Source: Curvibacter sp. AEP1-3 (GTDB lineage Bacteria > Pseudomonadota > Gammaproteobacteria > Burkholderiales > Burkholderiaceae_C). From it: a stretch of 64,000 bases of DNA. A program made the position numbers and the translations under genes. A model generated the notes under the pieces. The model saw only the letters and a program-made list of their open reading frames with translations, was not told the DNA's origin and did not search any database. The stretch spans positions 3,202,201 to 3,266,200 of the forward strand of contig NZ_CP015698.1 of NCBI RefSeq assembly GCF_002163715.1. Reading direction: 5' to 3'. Positions 38,156 to 46,766 of the stretch are shown piece after piece (the first letter of the stretch is position 1; the number at the start of each line of letters is the position of its first letter).

Positions 38156-38872
38156 TCAAATGCCGACGTAGCGGTGCCAGAGTTCGGGTTGTGCGGCCAA
38201 GGTGGTCGAGTCGCCACTCCAGGCCGCGCGGCCGCGCTCCATGATGGTGTGGTGGCCGGCCAGCGCAATCAGGCGCTGCACATATTTGTCGATGACCAAT
38301 ACGCTCTGGCCTTGGGTGCGTAGGGTATCCAGGCAGCGCCAGATGTCTTCACGGATGAGTGGCGCCAGGCCTTCGGTGGCTTCGTCCAGGATCAGCAGGT
38401 GAGGGTTGGTCATCAGCGCGCGGCCAATGGCCAGCATCTGCTGCTCGCCGCCGGAGAGCTGGTTCCCCATGTTGCGCGCGCGTTGCTTCAGCACCGGGAA
38501 GAGATGGTAAATCCGCTCCAGCGTCCAGGGCTCGGAACTGGCATTGCGCCGCGCGGCAAAGGCAATCAGGTTCTCTTGCACCGTGAGGTTGGGGAAAATC
38601 TGCCGTCCCTCGGGCACCAAAGCCACGCCCATGCGGGCGATGCGGTCGGGGCTCAAGCCCTCAATGCGCTCGCCCAGGAAACGGATGCTGCCGCTGCGTG
38701 GCGGTGTTAGCCCGAGGATGCTGCGCACCGTGGTGGTTTTGCCCATGCCGTTGCGGCCCAGCAGGGTGGAGGTGGTGCCGGCCTGGAGCTGCATGTCCAG
38801 CCCGAACAGCACCTGGCTGTTGCCGTACGCCGTCTCCAGTTCCTGAATGTCGAGCAAAGTCTCGGTGCTCAT
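38156..38872 (-). CDS. livF: Liv-type ABC transporter ATPase LivF, second operon
   Basis: 238 residues. Walker A GRNGMGKT near 38, signature LSGGEQQM, Walker B LLILDEATEGLAP, H-loop switched to VIDKYVQRLIA (the usual His is replaced: VIDKYVQ instead of VEQ-H). The loss of the H-loop His is common in some LivF-like subunits but worth noting. It overlaps livG by four bases. Confidence 0.88.
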   Translation of the reverse strand: MSTETLLDIQELETAYGNSQVLFGLDMQLQAGTTSTLLGRNGMGKTTTVRSILGLTPPRSGSIRFLGERIEGLSPDRIARMGVALVPEGRQIFPNLTVQENLIAFAARRNASSEPWTLERIYHLFPVLKQRARNMGNQLSGGEQQMLAIGRALMTNPHLLILDEATEGLAPLIREDIWRCLDTLRTQGQSVLVIDKYVQRLIALAGHHTIMERGRAAWSGDSTTLAAQPELWHRYVGI

Positions 38873-39645
38873 GGGCGGGCCTCCGGCAAGGCTTCGTCGC
38901 CAAGGTAGGCGCGCTTCACGTCGGCACTCTGGCGGATGGCATCCGGCTGGCCACTGGCAATCACGCGGCCGGCCACCAGCACCGAGATGGTGTCGGCGAG
39001 TTGGAACACGGCGTCCATGTCGTGCTCCACCAGCAGCAGTGTGGTCTCAGCGCGCAAAGACTGCAGCAGTGCCACCATGCGCTGGGATTCGTCCGGCCCC
39101 ATGCCGGCCAAGGGTTCGTCCAGCACCAGCAACTGCGGGCGGCTGGCCAACGCCAAGCCCACCTCTAACTGCCGTTGCTCGGCGTGCGACAAGGCGCCTG
39201 CCGTTCGTTGCAGTTGGGCCTGCAAACCTACACGCGCAGCCACATCTGCTGCCGCCTGCATACGCTGGGTCTCGGTGTGCACCGGGCGCCAGAAGCGCAT
39301 GCTGCTGCCCGCCACTGCCTGCAGGGCGAGGGCCAGGTTGTCCTGCACGCTCAGGCGCAAAAACACGTTGGTGATCTGGTACGAGCGGGCCAGCCCGCGC
39401 TTCACCCGGGCGTGCATGGGCAGACGGGTGATGTCTGCCCCGTTGAGTAACAGGCGCCCGGAATCCGGCCGCAGCGCGCCCGAAATCTGGTGGATGAGCG
39501 TGGTTTTGCCTGCGCCATTCGGGCCTATCAGGGCATGGACTTCGCCCTGGTGCACTTGCAGGTTGGCGTGGTCGGTGGCGGTGAGCGCGCCGAAGCGCTT
39601 CACCAGTGTATCGATCTGCAGCAAAGGGGTGGCGCCGGTGTTCAT
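38869..39645 (-). CDS. livG: Liv-type ABC transporter ATPase LivG, second operon
   Basis: 258 residues from the ATG at 39645, which overlaps the livM stop by ATGA; a start six codons earlier would overlap more. Walker A GPNGAGKT, modified signature LSHAEQRQLEVG, Walker B LLVLDEPLAGMGP, H-loop VEHDMDAVF. Nucleotide-binding partner of LivF. Confidence 0.88.
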   Translation of the reverse strand: MNTGATPLLQIDTLVKRFGALTATDHANLQVHQGEVHALIGPNGAGKTTLIHQISGALRPDSGRLLLNGADITRLPMHARVKRGLARSYQITNVFLRLSVQDNLALALQAVAGSSMRFWRPVHTETQRMQAAADVAARVGLQAQLQRTAGALSHAEQRQLEVGLALASRPQLLVLDEPLAGMGPDESQRMVALLQSLRAETTLLLVEHDMDAVFQLADTISVLVAGRVIASGQPDAIRQSADVKRAYLGDEALPEARP

Positions 39646-40613
39646 GCCTGACTCCGCGTCCACACGCTGCGCAAGCTGGCCAAACCACGCGGTGCCAGCA
39701 ACACGACGGCCAGCAACATGGCACCCAAGCCCAGCTGCCAGTGTTCAGTGGTGTGGCCCAGCACTTCTTCGAGCAGCAGGAAAGCGGCAGCACCCAGCAC
39801 GCCGCCATACAGGTGGCCTACGCCACCCAGAATCACCATTACCATCAGCATGCCGCTCTGGCTCCACTGCATCATGGATGGGCTGACAAAACCGCCCTGG
39901 TTGGCCAGCAAAGTGCCGGCCAGACCGGCCATTGCGCCTGCCAAGGTAAAGGCGGTGAGCTGCGTGCGCAGCACCGGAAAACCCAGTGCCTGCATGCGCA
40001 CCGGGTTCTCGCGCAGGCCTTGCAGCACCTGGCCGAAGCGCGCGTTGAGCAGGCGCTGGGTGAACAGCAGGCACAGGGTGAGCGCACCAAGGGCGAGGTA
40101 ATAGAGCGCCGTGTCGTCAGGGGCAATGCCGGCCCAGGTGTTGCGCCCGGCCAGGGGCAGGCCGTCGTCCCCGCCGTAGGTTTTAAGGGAGACGGCCAGG
40201 TAGTACAGCATTTGCGCGAAGGCCAGCGTGATCATGATGAAGTACACGCCTTGGGTACGCAGGCTGATAAAGCCGATCAGGCAGGCCAGGCCCGCGCTCA
40301 CCAGCATGGCAGCGGGCCAGGCAATGGCAGCAGGCACGGCGCCCTGCTGCATCAGGATGCCCACGGTGTAGGCGCCCGCGCCCACAAAGGCCGCATGCCC
40401 GAAGCTCACCAAGCCGCCAAAGCCCAGAATCAGGTTCAGGCTGCTGGCCGCAAGGGCAAAAATCGCAATGCGGGTGGCCAGCGTGACGTAGAACTCGGCG
40501 TGCAAAGCCGCCGTGATTTGCGGCAGGGCCAGCAGTACCAAAAACACCGGGAGTGCAGCCCGCAGGTGCAGTGTGTGGTGCAGCGAGGTGCGGGTGTTGT
40601 TGGAATCAACCAT
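39642..40613 (-). CDS. livM: Liv-type ABC transporter permease LivM, second operon
   Basis: 323 residues, about ten membrane segments. Signature FALAASSLNLILGFGGLVSFGHAAFVGAGAYTVGIL and C-terminal GGVGHLYGGVLGAAAFLLLEE. The start overlaps the livH stop by eight bases. Second permease half of the transporter. Confidence 0.88.
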   Translation of the reverse strand: MVDSNNTRTSLHHTLHLRAALPVFLVLLALPQITAALHAEFYVTLATRIAIFALAASSLNLILGFGGLVSFGHAAFVGAGAYTVGILMQQGAVPAAIAWPAAMLVSAGLACLIGFISLRTQGVYFIMITLAFAQMLYYLAVSLKTYGGDDGLPLAGRNTWAGIAPDDTALYYLALGALTLCLLFTQRLLNARFGQVLQGLRENPVRMQALGFPVLRTQLTAFTLAGAMAGLAGTLLANQGGFVSPSMMQWSQSGMLMVMVILGGVGHLYGGVLGAAAFLLLEEVLGHTTEHWQLGLGAMLLAVVLLAPRGLASLRSVWTRSQA

Positions 40614-41526
40614 GGGCAGGGAACAGGCCGCGCGGCTTGAAGAACAGCACCGCAGCCATCAACACATAAATCAGGATGGAGGCCACCGCAGGCGCCGCAT
40701 CAGCTGCCAGCGCTGCGCCGAACAGCCACTCGAACACCATGGGCAGCAGGGTGCGCCCGCCGGAGTCCACCATGCCCACCAGCAGCGCACCTACCAGCGC
40801 ACCTCGGATGGAGCCGATGCCGCCGATCACGATGACCACAAAGGCCAGAATCAGAATGCTCTCGCCCATGCCCACCTGCACCGCCAGCAGCGGCCCGAGC
40901 ATGCCGCCGGCCAGCGCGCACAAAGCGGCGCCCAGCCCGAACACCGCCGTGAACAGGCGCTGCACATTGGTGCCCATGGCCAGGGCCATGTCGCGGTTGG
41001 AAGCGCCGGCACGCACTTGCATGCCCAGCCGTGTACGCGTCACCAGCAGGTAGAGCAGCAGGGCGGTGGCCAAGCCGACCACGATGATGAGCAAGCGGAA
41101 AGCCGGGTAGAAAAAGCCGGGCAACAACTCCACCGGGCCCGAGAGTGCGGCCGGCGGGTTGAGCGACAGGGGTTGTGAGCTCCAGATCATGCGCACGGTT
41201 TCATTGCACATGAGCAGAATGGCAAAGGTGCCCAGCACCTGGGTGACGTGGTCGCGCCGGTAGAGCCTGCGCAGTACCGATACCTCCAGCAGCACCCCGA
41301 AAAGGGCGGTGCCAGCTACACCTGCAGCCAAGCCCCACCAGTAGGAGCCACTGGCCTGGGTGGCGGTGGCGATCAGGTAAGCGCCCACCATGTACAGCGA
41401 ACCATGGGCCAGGTTCACCATGTCCATGATGCCGAACACCAGCGTCAGCCCTGCTGCCAACAAAAACAGCATCAGGCCGAGCTGCAGGCCGTTCAGGGCC
41501 TGCTCCAGCAGCAGAATTCCGCTCAT
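40606..41526 (-). CDS. livH: Liv-type ABC transporter permease LivH, second operon
   Basis: 306 residues with the LivH signature LEQALNGLQLGLMLFLLAAGLTLVFGIMDMVNLAHGSLYM and the VVIGGIGSIRGALVGALLVGM segment. Ends FKPRGLFPAHG. Sixteen bases after the receptor gene. It shares only general family similarity with the first operon's LivH, so the two are not a recent duplication. Confidence 0.88.
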   Translation of the reverse strand: MSGILLLEQALNGLQLGLMLFLLAAGLTLVFGIMDMVNLAHGSLYMVGAYLIATATQASGSYWWGLAAGVAGTALFGVLLEVSVLRRLYRRDHVTQVLGTFAILLMCNETVRMIWSSQPLSLNPPAALSGPVELLPGFFYPAFRLLIIVVGLATALLLYLLVTRTRLGMQVRAGASNRDMALAMGTNVQRLFTAVFGLGAALCALAGGMLGPLLAVQVGMGESILILAFVVIVIGGIGSIRGALVGALLVGMVDSGGRTLLPMVFEWLFGAALAADAAPAVASILIYVLMAAVLFFKPRGLFPAHG

Positions 41527-41542
41527 GCGCGTGCGTCAGGCC

Positions 41543-42739
41543 TTAGAGGCCGGGCATCTTGCAGTTGGCGGCGTAGGCGTCGGCGTGGTTTTTGAACACG
41601 GTGCCCAGGGTGCGGTTGGTGACGCGGCCCTTGGCGTCGCGGGTGATGACGCGCAGGTAGTAGTCCTGGATGGGGAAGTGGTTGCTGTTGAACTTGAAGG
41701 CGCCACGCACCGAGTCGAACTTGGCGGCTTCCAGTGCCTTCTTGACGGCGGCCTTGTCGTCCAGTTTGCCTTTGCTATCGCGCACGCCGGCGTCCATCAG
41801 GCGGGCAGCGTCATAGCCCTGGGCTGCGTACAGGGTGGGCAGGCGGCCGTATTCTTTTTCAAACTCGGCCACAAACTTCTTGTTGGCTGCGTTGTCCATG
41901 TCGTGGCCCCACTGGGAGGTGTTGAACATGCCCAGCATGGGGTCGCCCACCGCCTTGATCACGTCCTCATCGCCCGAGAAGCCGGGGCCGAACAGGGTGA
42001 TGTCCTTGGAGAGGCCGGCGCCCACAAACTGTTTGATGAAGTTGATGCCCAGGCCGCCGGGCAGGAAGATGTACACCGCGTCCGGCTTGGTCGCGCGCAG
42101 CTTGGAGAGTTCGGCGCCGTAGTCGAGCTGGTTGAGTGCTGTGTAGGTTTCAGAGGCAATCTCGCCCTGGTAGAAACGCTTGAAGCCGGTGAGGGCGTCT
42201 TTGCCAGCGGGGTAGTTGGGCGCAATTAGCGCCACGCGCTTGAAGCCTTTGTCGGTGACCGTTTTGCCCACCGCTTCGTGCATGTTGTCGTTCTGGTACG
42301 AGGCACTGAAGAAGTAAGGGCTGCATTGCTCGCCTGCATATTGCGACGGACCAGCGTTGGCGCTGATGTAGAAAGTTTTGGACTGGAAGGTGGGGGTGCC
42401 TACAGCCAACATGACGTTGGAGAACACGATGCCGGTCATGAAGTCGACCTTGTCGCGTTTGATCAGGCGGTCTGCGGTTTGGCGGCCCACTTCGGGGTTG
42501 GCCTGGTCATCGGCCACGATGACCTCGGCAGGACGGCCGCCGAGTTTGCCGCCGTTCAGTTTGACGGCGAGTTGGAAGCCGTCACGGATATCCACGCCCA
42601 AACCGGCGCCGGGGCCGGACAAGGTGCTGAGCAAACCAACACGAACGGGTTCGGTGGACTGGGCCCAGGCACCTGCCGTTGCGGCAGCCAAAGCGGCGGT
42701 CAGAACCAGGCGGGAGGGGGCAAAACTGGGCAGGTGCAT
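41543..42739 (-). CDS. Liv-type ABC transporter receptor, second operon
   Basis: 398 residues from the ATG at 42739 with AAGGAAAG upstream. Signal peptide ends in AGAWAQ; the mature part begins TEPVRVGLLSTLSGPGAGLGVDIRDGFQLAVKLNGGKLGGR, type I periplasmic binding fold of the Liv/HAAT group. The insert with a Cys (GEQCSPYFFSASYQND) is typical of receptors for aromatic or amide-like ligands rather than leucine, so the ligand may be such a compound; this is inference. First gene of receptor-H-M-G-F-esterase. Confidence 0.86.
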   Translation of the reverse strand: MHLPSFAPSRLVLTAALAAATAGAWAQSTEPVRVGLLSTLSGPGAGLGVDIRDGFQLAVKLNGGKLGGRPAEVIVADDQANPEVGRQTADRLIKRDKVDFMTGIVFSNVMLAVGTPTFQSKTFYISANAGPSQYAGEQCSPYFFSASYQNDNMHEAVGKTVTDKGFKRVALIAPNYPAGKDALTGFKRFYQGEIASETYTALNQLDYGAELSKLRATKPDAVYIFLPGGLGINFIKQFVGAGLSKDITLFGPGFSGDEDVIKAVGDPMLGMFNTSQWGHDMDNAANKKFVAEFEKEYGRLPTLYAAQGYDAARLMDAGVRDSKGKLDDKAAVKKALEAAKFDSVRGAFKFNSNHFPIQDYYLRVITRDAKGRVTNRTLGTVFKNHADAYAANCKMPGL

Positions 42740-42832
42740 TGCAAACTTTCCTTGTGGAGGGTTGGACCGTTTCATTATCGGCCCAACACCCCTGCTTTCC
42801 GCTGCACCGTTGCAGAAAGCGCAAGCCCCCGT

Positions 42833-43069
42833 TCAGTTCAGCAGGTAGCTGTCGGCGTTGGCTTCGAAGTCTTCTGCGTCAATGGCTGCATCAAAGGCGG
42901 CGCGGGCGGCCAAGGCTTCTTTGGTGTAGGGGATCAGCGGCTTGTCCAGGGGGCGCAGCTTGTGGCGGCGCAGGCCGCGCAATTGCTGGGAGCGCTCCAT
43001 GGTTTGCAGAACCAGCTCGGGCTCCATCATCAGGCTGAAGGGGTTGAGTTCGGTAGCAGTGGTTTTCAT
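42833..43069 (-). CDS. Small conserved-looking protein, 78 aa
   Basis: From the ATG at 43069 preceded by GGAGGA at five bases, a near-perfect ribosome site. Sequence starts MKTTATELNPFSLMMEPELV; the N-P-F-x-L-M-M-x-P-E pattern and the RPLD motif look conserved in Burkholderiales small proteins as I remember them. Charged, soluble, acidic C-terminus. Function unknown. An inverted repeat GCGCCAA/TTGGCGC at 43092-43114 lies in its upstream region and may be an operator. Confidence 0.65.
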   Translation of the reverse strand: MKTTATELNPFSLMMEPELVLQTMERSQQLRGLRRHKLRPLDKPLIPYTKEALAARAAFDAAIDAEDFEANADSYLLN

Positions 43070-43191
43070 GGCGGTCCTCCGGTGAAAGTTTGCGCCAACT
43101 GAATACTTTGGCGCTTGGGAGAACTGTAGCCACGGGCTCCAAAAAATGGAGTCAGGCAAGCGCTGGAAAACGTGTAGGAATTTCCCTTACA

Positions 43192-43210
43192 AAGCCGGAT
43201 AAGCCGGCTT
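43192..43210 (-). terminator. Hairpin downstream of dbpA
   Basis: AAGCCGG and CCGGCTT pair around a five-base loop, 27 bases after the dbpA stop on the minus strand. There is no long T tract, so termination strength is uncertain. Confidence 0.45.
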
Positions 43211-43236
43211 CTTGCCTGCCACTACCCAACGTCGTT

Positions 43237-44619
43237 TTACAGCAGACGTGCTCGCACACTCTTGCCCTTGACGCGGCCGGCGTTGAGCTTGTTGCATGCC
43301 GCCTGGGCCACATCACGGGCCACACCGACAAAAGTGCAGAACTCGGTGACCTGGATCTTGCCGATCTGCTCACGGGTGAAGGCAGGGCCGCCCTCGTCGT
43401 TGGTGAGCGCGCCCAGAACATCACCGGGGCGGATTTTTTCTTTTCGGCCACCGGCAATCTGCACCGTCACCATGGGGGGCAGCAAGCGGCCTGATCCTGT
43501 AGGGGTCAGCTCGTCGAGTTTGTGCCACACCGAGGGCGCGTTCTGGTACTGCTCGATCTTGCCCACCGCGCCCATCTCGCGCATGCTGGCCAGACTCAGG
43601 GCCAGGCCTTTCTCGCCCGCGCGACCGGTGCGGCCAATGCGGTGCACATGCACTTCGGGGTCGGGCGTGATGTCCACGTTGATGACGATGTCCAGCTCTT
43701 TTACGTCCAGCCCGCGGGAGGCCACGTCAGTGGCGACCAACACCGAGCAGCTGCGGTTGGCGAACTGGGCCAGCACCTGGTCGCGCTCGCGCTGGTCCAG
43801 GTCGCCGTGCAGGGCATGGGCCACAAATCCGTCAGCCACCAGCTTGTCCACCAAGTCGTTGCACTGCTGCTTGGTGTTGCAAAACGCAATCGTGCTCACC
43901 GGGCGGAAATGGTTCAGGATGCTGCTGACCGCGCCAAAGCGCGATTCGCGGTCCACCTCAAAGAAGCGCTGCTCAATGGTGTTGTCAGCCACCGGCGCTT
44001 CCACCTTGATTTGCTGCGGGTCTTGCATGAATTGCTTGGCCAGCTTCTCAATGCCTTCGGGGTAAGTGGCCGAGAACAGCAGGGTCTGGCGTTCCTTAGG
44101 GCACTGGCGGGCCACGGTAACAATGTCGTCAAAGAAGCCCATGTCCAGCATGCGGTCGGCTTCGTCCAGCACCAGGGTGTTCAGGCCTTCCAGCGTCAGG
44201 TATTCGCGCTCCAGCAGGTCCATGATGCGGCCGGGCGTGCCCACCACGATGTGGGCGCCGTTTTCCAGCGACGCGCGTTGGCCCCGCGTGGCCACGCCGC
44301 CGCACAGGGTCACGACCTTGATGTTGTCTTGCGCACGGGCCAGGCGGCGGATTTCCACTGTCACCTGGTCTGCCAGCTCGCGGGTAGGGCACAGCACCAT
44401 GGCTTGCACCGCAAACCATCGGGGGTTGAGCTTGGCCAGCAGGGGCAGGGCAAAGGCGGCCGTCTTGCCACTGCCGGTTTTTGCCTGGGCAATCAGGTCT
44501 TTGCCGGCCAGGGCCACGGGCAGGCTGGCGGCCTGGATGGGCGTCATGGCATCAAAGCCCAGCTGTTGCAGGTTGGCCAGCGTGGCGGGTGCGAGGGGGA
44601 GGGAGGAGAAAGCTGTCAT
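43237..44619 (-). CDS. dbpA: ATP-dependent RNA helicase DbpA
   Basis: 460 residues from the ATG at 44619 (MTAFSSLPLAPATLANLQQ), with GGGAGGAG upstream. DEAD-box motifs in order: Q-motif (FDAMTPIQ), Walker A AKTGSGKT, PTRELA, TPGRIMD, DEAD, SAT, then RGLD and HRIGRTGRAGEKG. The C-terminal 75 residues (TVQIAGGRKEKIRPGDVLGAL, ending KGKSVRARLL) match the DbpA RNA-binding domain that recognises 23S rRNA hairpin 92. Role: late assembly of the large ribosomal subunit. Confidence 0.92.
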   Translation of the reverse strand: MTAFSSLPLAPATLANLQQLGFDAMTPIQAASLPVALAGKDLIAQAKTGSGKTAAFALPLLAKLNPRWFAVQAMVLCPTRELADQVTVEIRRLARAQDNIKVVTLCGGVATRGQRASLENGAHIVVGTPGRIMDLLEREYLTLEGLNTLVLDEADRMLDMGFFDDIVTVARQCPKERQTLLFSATYPEGIEKLAKQFMQDPQQIKVEAPVADNTIEQRFFEVDRESRFGAVSSILNHFRPVSTIAFCNTKQQCNDLVDKLVADGFVAHALHGDLDQRERDQVLAQFANRSCSVLVATDVASRGLDVKELDIVINVDITPDPEVHVHRIGRTGRAGEKGLALSLASMREMGAVGKIEQYQNAPSVWHKLDELTPTGSGRLLPPMVTVQIAGGRKEKIRPGDVLGALTNDEGGPAFTREQIGKIQVTEFCTFVGVARDVAQAACNKLNAGRVKGKSVRARLL

Positions 44620-44669
44620 CCCCCGATTATCCGCGCAGACCCCGCGAAACCGTTTTCTCCAGCAATCAT

Positions 44670-44720
44670 TTGCTATATATTTTGTAGCTGCTTGCGCATG
44701 TTTCATGAGCGCAAGGGGCT
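44670..44720 (+). repeat. Dispersed repeat, copy 4
   Basis: TTGCTATATATTTTGTAGCT followed by GCTTGCGCATGTTTCATGAG and CGCAAGGGGCT. Located in the 267-base divergent gap between dbpA and the RsbQ-like hydrolase gene. GCTTGCGC and GCGCAAG can pair. Confidence 0.78.
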
Positions 44721-44886
44721 GGTTTGATGCATAAGCGGCAATGGATTTTGTCGGCGGGTATGGGGGGGGCCGACCCGCGGTTTCGTTGACTGGCGCGGTT
44801 GAAATCGCTTTGATTTTCTTGCCGCACGCAGGCCTTTTGACCTAGACTGCGCTCGCAAGCCATCGTTGGCACTCGAGGCTCTGGCC

Positions 44887-45693
44887 ATGAATATTCTGAA
44901 ACGAAACAATGTCCATGTGACGGGCGAAGGCGACAAGGTGTTGCTCTACGCCCATGGCTTCGGCTGCAACCAGCACATGTGGTCACAGGTGGTGCCGGCC
45001 TTTGCTGAAGGCTACCGGCAGGTGCTGTTCGACTATGTGGGCAGTGGCCAGTCAGACATCACGGCCTTTGACCACCGTCGCTACAGCACCCTGAACGGCT
45101 ACGCACAGGACGTCCTGGACGTGTGCGACGCCTTGGGACTTACATCGGGCGTGACTTTTGTGGGGCACTCGGTGAGCAGCTCCATTGGCATGCTGGCGTC
45201 GATTGCCCGCCCTGACTTGTTTGAACGGATGGTCATGGTTGGCCCATCACCCTGTTTCCTGAACCAGCCGCCGGACTACATAGGCGGCTTTGAGCGCACT
45301 GACCTGGAAGGCCTGCTGGCGCTGATGGATCAGAACTACCTCGGCTGGGCCGACTACCTGACTCCTGTGATCTCCGGGGAAAAGGACAGTGGGCCGGTAG
45401 CCCGCCGGTTGGCGGAGAGTTTTTGCTCAACCGATCCCGTGATTGCCCGCATCTTTGCCGAAGCCACTTTTTACGCCGACAACCGGGCCGACCTGCCCCA
45501 TGTGAACTGCCCCAGCTTGATACTGCAGCACCGCTATGACGCCTTGGCGCCGGTGGAGGTGGGTGAGTATCTGCACCAGCACCTGCGCAACAGTACCTTG
45601 GAGGTGCTGGATGTCGTGGGACATTGCGGGCATATGTCACATGCCCACTTGGTGGTGGATGCCATGAAGGCATTCTTGGCGCACCCGGTTTGA
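44887..45693 (+). CDS. RsbQ/KAI2-like alpha/beta hydrolase
   Basis: 268 residues from the ATG at 44887. Full RsbQ-type sequence: starts NNVHVTGEGDKVLLYAHGFGCNQHMW; catalytic triad S95 (GHSVSS), D218 (HRYDALAP) and H246 (VGHCGHMS). In Bacillus RsbQ works with the PAS-phosphatase RsbP in energy-stress signalling, and plant KAI2/D14 are relatives that sense small ligands. The next gene starts within the stop codon (TGATG) and encodes PAS plus GGDEF, so here the hydrolase probably makes or presents a ligand for a cyclase rather than a phosphatase. Confidence 0.85.
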   Translation: MNILKRNNVHVTGEGDKVLLYAHGFGCNQHMWSQVVPAFAEGYRQVLFDYVGSGQSDITAFDHRRYSTLNGYAQDVLDVCDALGLTSGVTFVGHSVSSSIGMLASIARPDLFERMVMVGPSPCFLNQPPDYIGGFERTDLEGLLALMDQNYLGWADYLTPVISGEKDSGPVARRLAESFCSTDPVIARIFAEATFYADNRADLPHVNCPSLILQHRYDALAPVEVGEYLHQHLRNSTLEVLDVVGHCGHMSHAHLVVDAMKAFLAHPV

Positions 45694-46724
45694 TGCTGAA
45701 AGAGATTTCCGGGTTTCAAGGTATGGAACACCTGGACCTCCTCCCCAGCCCGGTGCTCGTGACCGACCCGCAGGGCCACATCGTGACCGCCAACCGCGAC
45801 TTGCTGGCTCTGGTGGGTGGCGCAGCGGAGCCGTGGAGAGGCCGCTATATGGACTGTTTGCTGCCTGCGCCCGGCCGTATCTTTTTACAGACCCATGTGT
45901 GGCCCTTAATGCTGCGCCATGGCGCGGTTCAGGAGATCTATTTGCACCTCAACAACGCGGCGGGCGAGCAGGTCCCGGTCATGGTGAATGCCCGGCGCGG
46001 CCTTTGGGATGAGCAGGACTGTATTTTCTGGGTGTTCTTTGTGGCCTTGGAGCGTAGCCGGTTTGAGGCGGAGTTGGTCGAGGCGCGCGGTCGCGCGCAA
46101 CGCCTGGCGGCAGAACTGTCGCTGGCCAATGCCGAGCTGAGGTCGGTACACCAGCAGTTGTCGCAGCACACCCAGAGTGTGGAAACCGAAAACCGCGAGC
46201 TTTCCGCACTGAGCCTCACCGACCCTCTGACCCGGCTGGGCAACCGCCGCGCCCTGGAGCGTGCGGTTGAGCAGTGGCAAATGCAGTCTGAGCTGGGCAC
46301 GCCAGCAGCCTTGTTGATGGTGGATGTGGACCACTTCAAACGGGTGAACGACAGCCATGGCCACGAAGCGGGCGACCGTGTGCTGCAGGAGTTGGCCCGC
46401 CAGTTGCAGGCCAGCAAGCGCGGCAGCGACGTTGTGGTGCGCTATGGCGGCGAGGAGTTCGCTTTGTGGCTCCCCGGCGCCGGCCCGGATGGAGCCAGCG
46501 CGATTGCCCAGCGGGTGCATTTGCTGGTGCAGGATGTGCGGGTGCACAAAAAGCCGGTGACGGTCAGCATCGGGGTGTCATGCGCCCAACAGACGCTGCA
46601 CCAAGGGCGCGATATGGTGTTTCTGACCCGCTTGTTGCATCAGGCGGATCTGGCCTTGTACCGGGCCAAGTCGGCCGGGCGTAACCGCACGATGTGGCAC
46701 GACGGGCCGACCGGACTCTCCTAA
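45693..46724 (+). CDS. PAS-GGDEF diguanylate cyclase coupled to the RsbQ-like hydrolase
   Basis: 343 residues; the ATG overlaps the previous stop (TGATG), implying translational coupling. PAS domain from about 10 to 125 (LLPSPVLVTDPQGHIVTANRDLLALVGG, then an FWVFFVALERSRFEAEL exit helix), coiled coil about 130-175, then a GGDEF domain with RYGGEEFALWL near 250 and DVDHFKRVNDSHGHEAGD. GGEEF is an active variant. No membrane segment. Predicted to make cyclic di-GMP in response to a signal bound by the PAS domain, presumably supplied by the hydrolase. Confidence 0.87.
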   Translation: MLKEISGFQGMEHLDLLPSPVLVTDPQGHIVTANRDLLALVGGAAEPWRGRYMDCLLPAPGRIFLQTHVWPLMLRHGAVQEIYLHLNNAAGEQVPVMVNARRGLWDEQDCIFWVFFVALERSRFEAELVEARGRAQRLAAELSLANAELRSVHQQLSQHTQSVETENRELSALSLTDPLTRLGNRRALERAVEQWQMQSELGTPAALLMVDVDHFKRVNDSHGHEAGDRVLQELARQLQASKRGSDVVVRYGGEEFALWLPGAGPDGASAIAQRVHLLVQDVRVHKKPVTVSIGVSCAQQTLHQGRDMVFLTRLLHQADLALYRAKSAGRNRTMWHDGPTGLS

Positions 46725-46766
46725 AATTTGTGCATGGCGCTGCGGCGCGTAATCAAAGGTTTTTTC

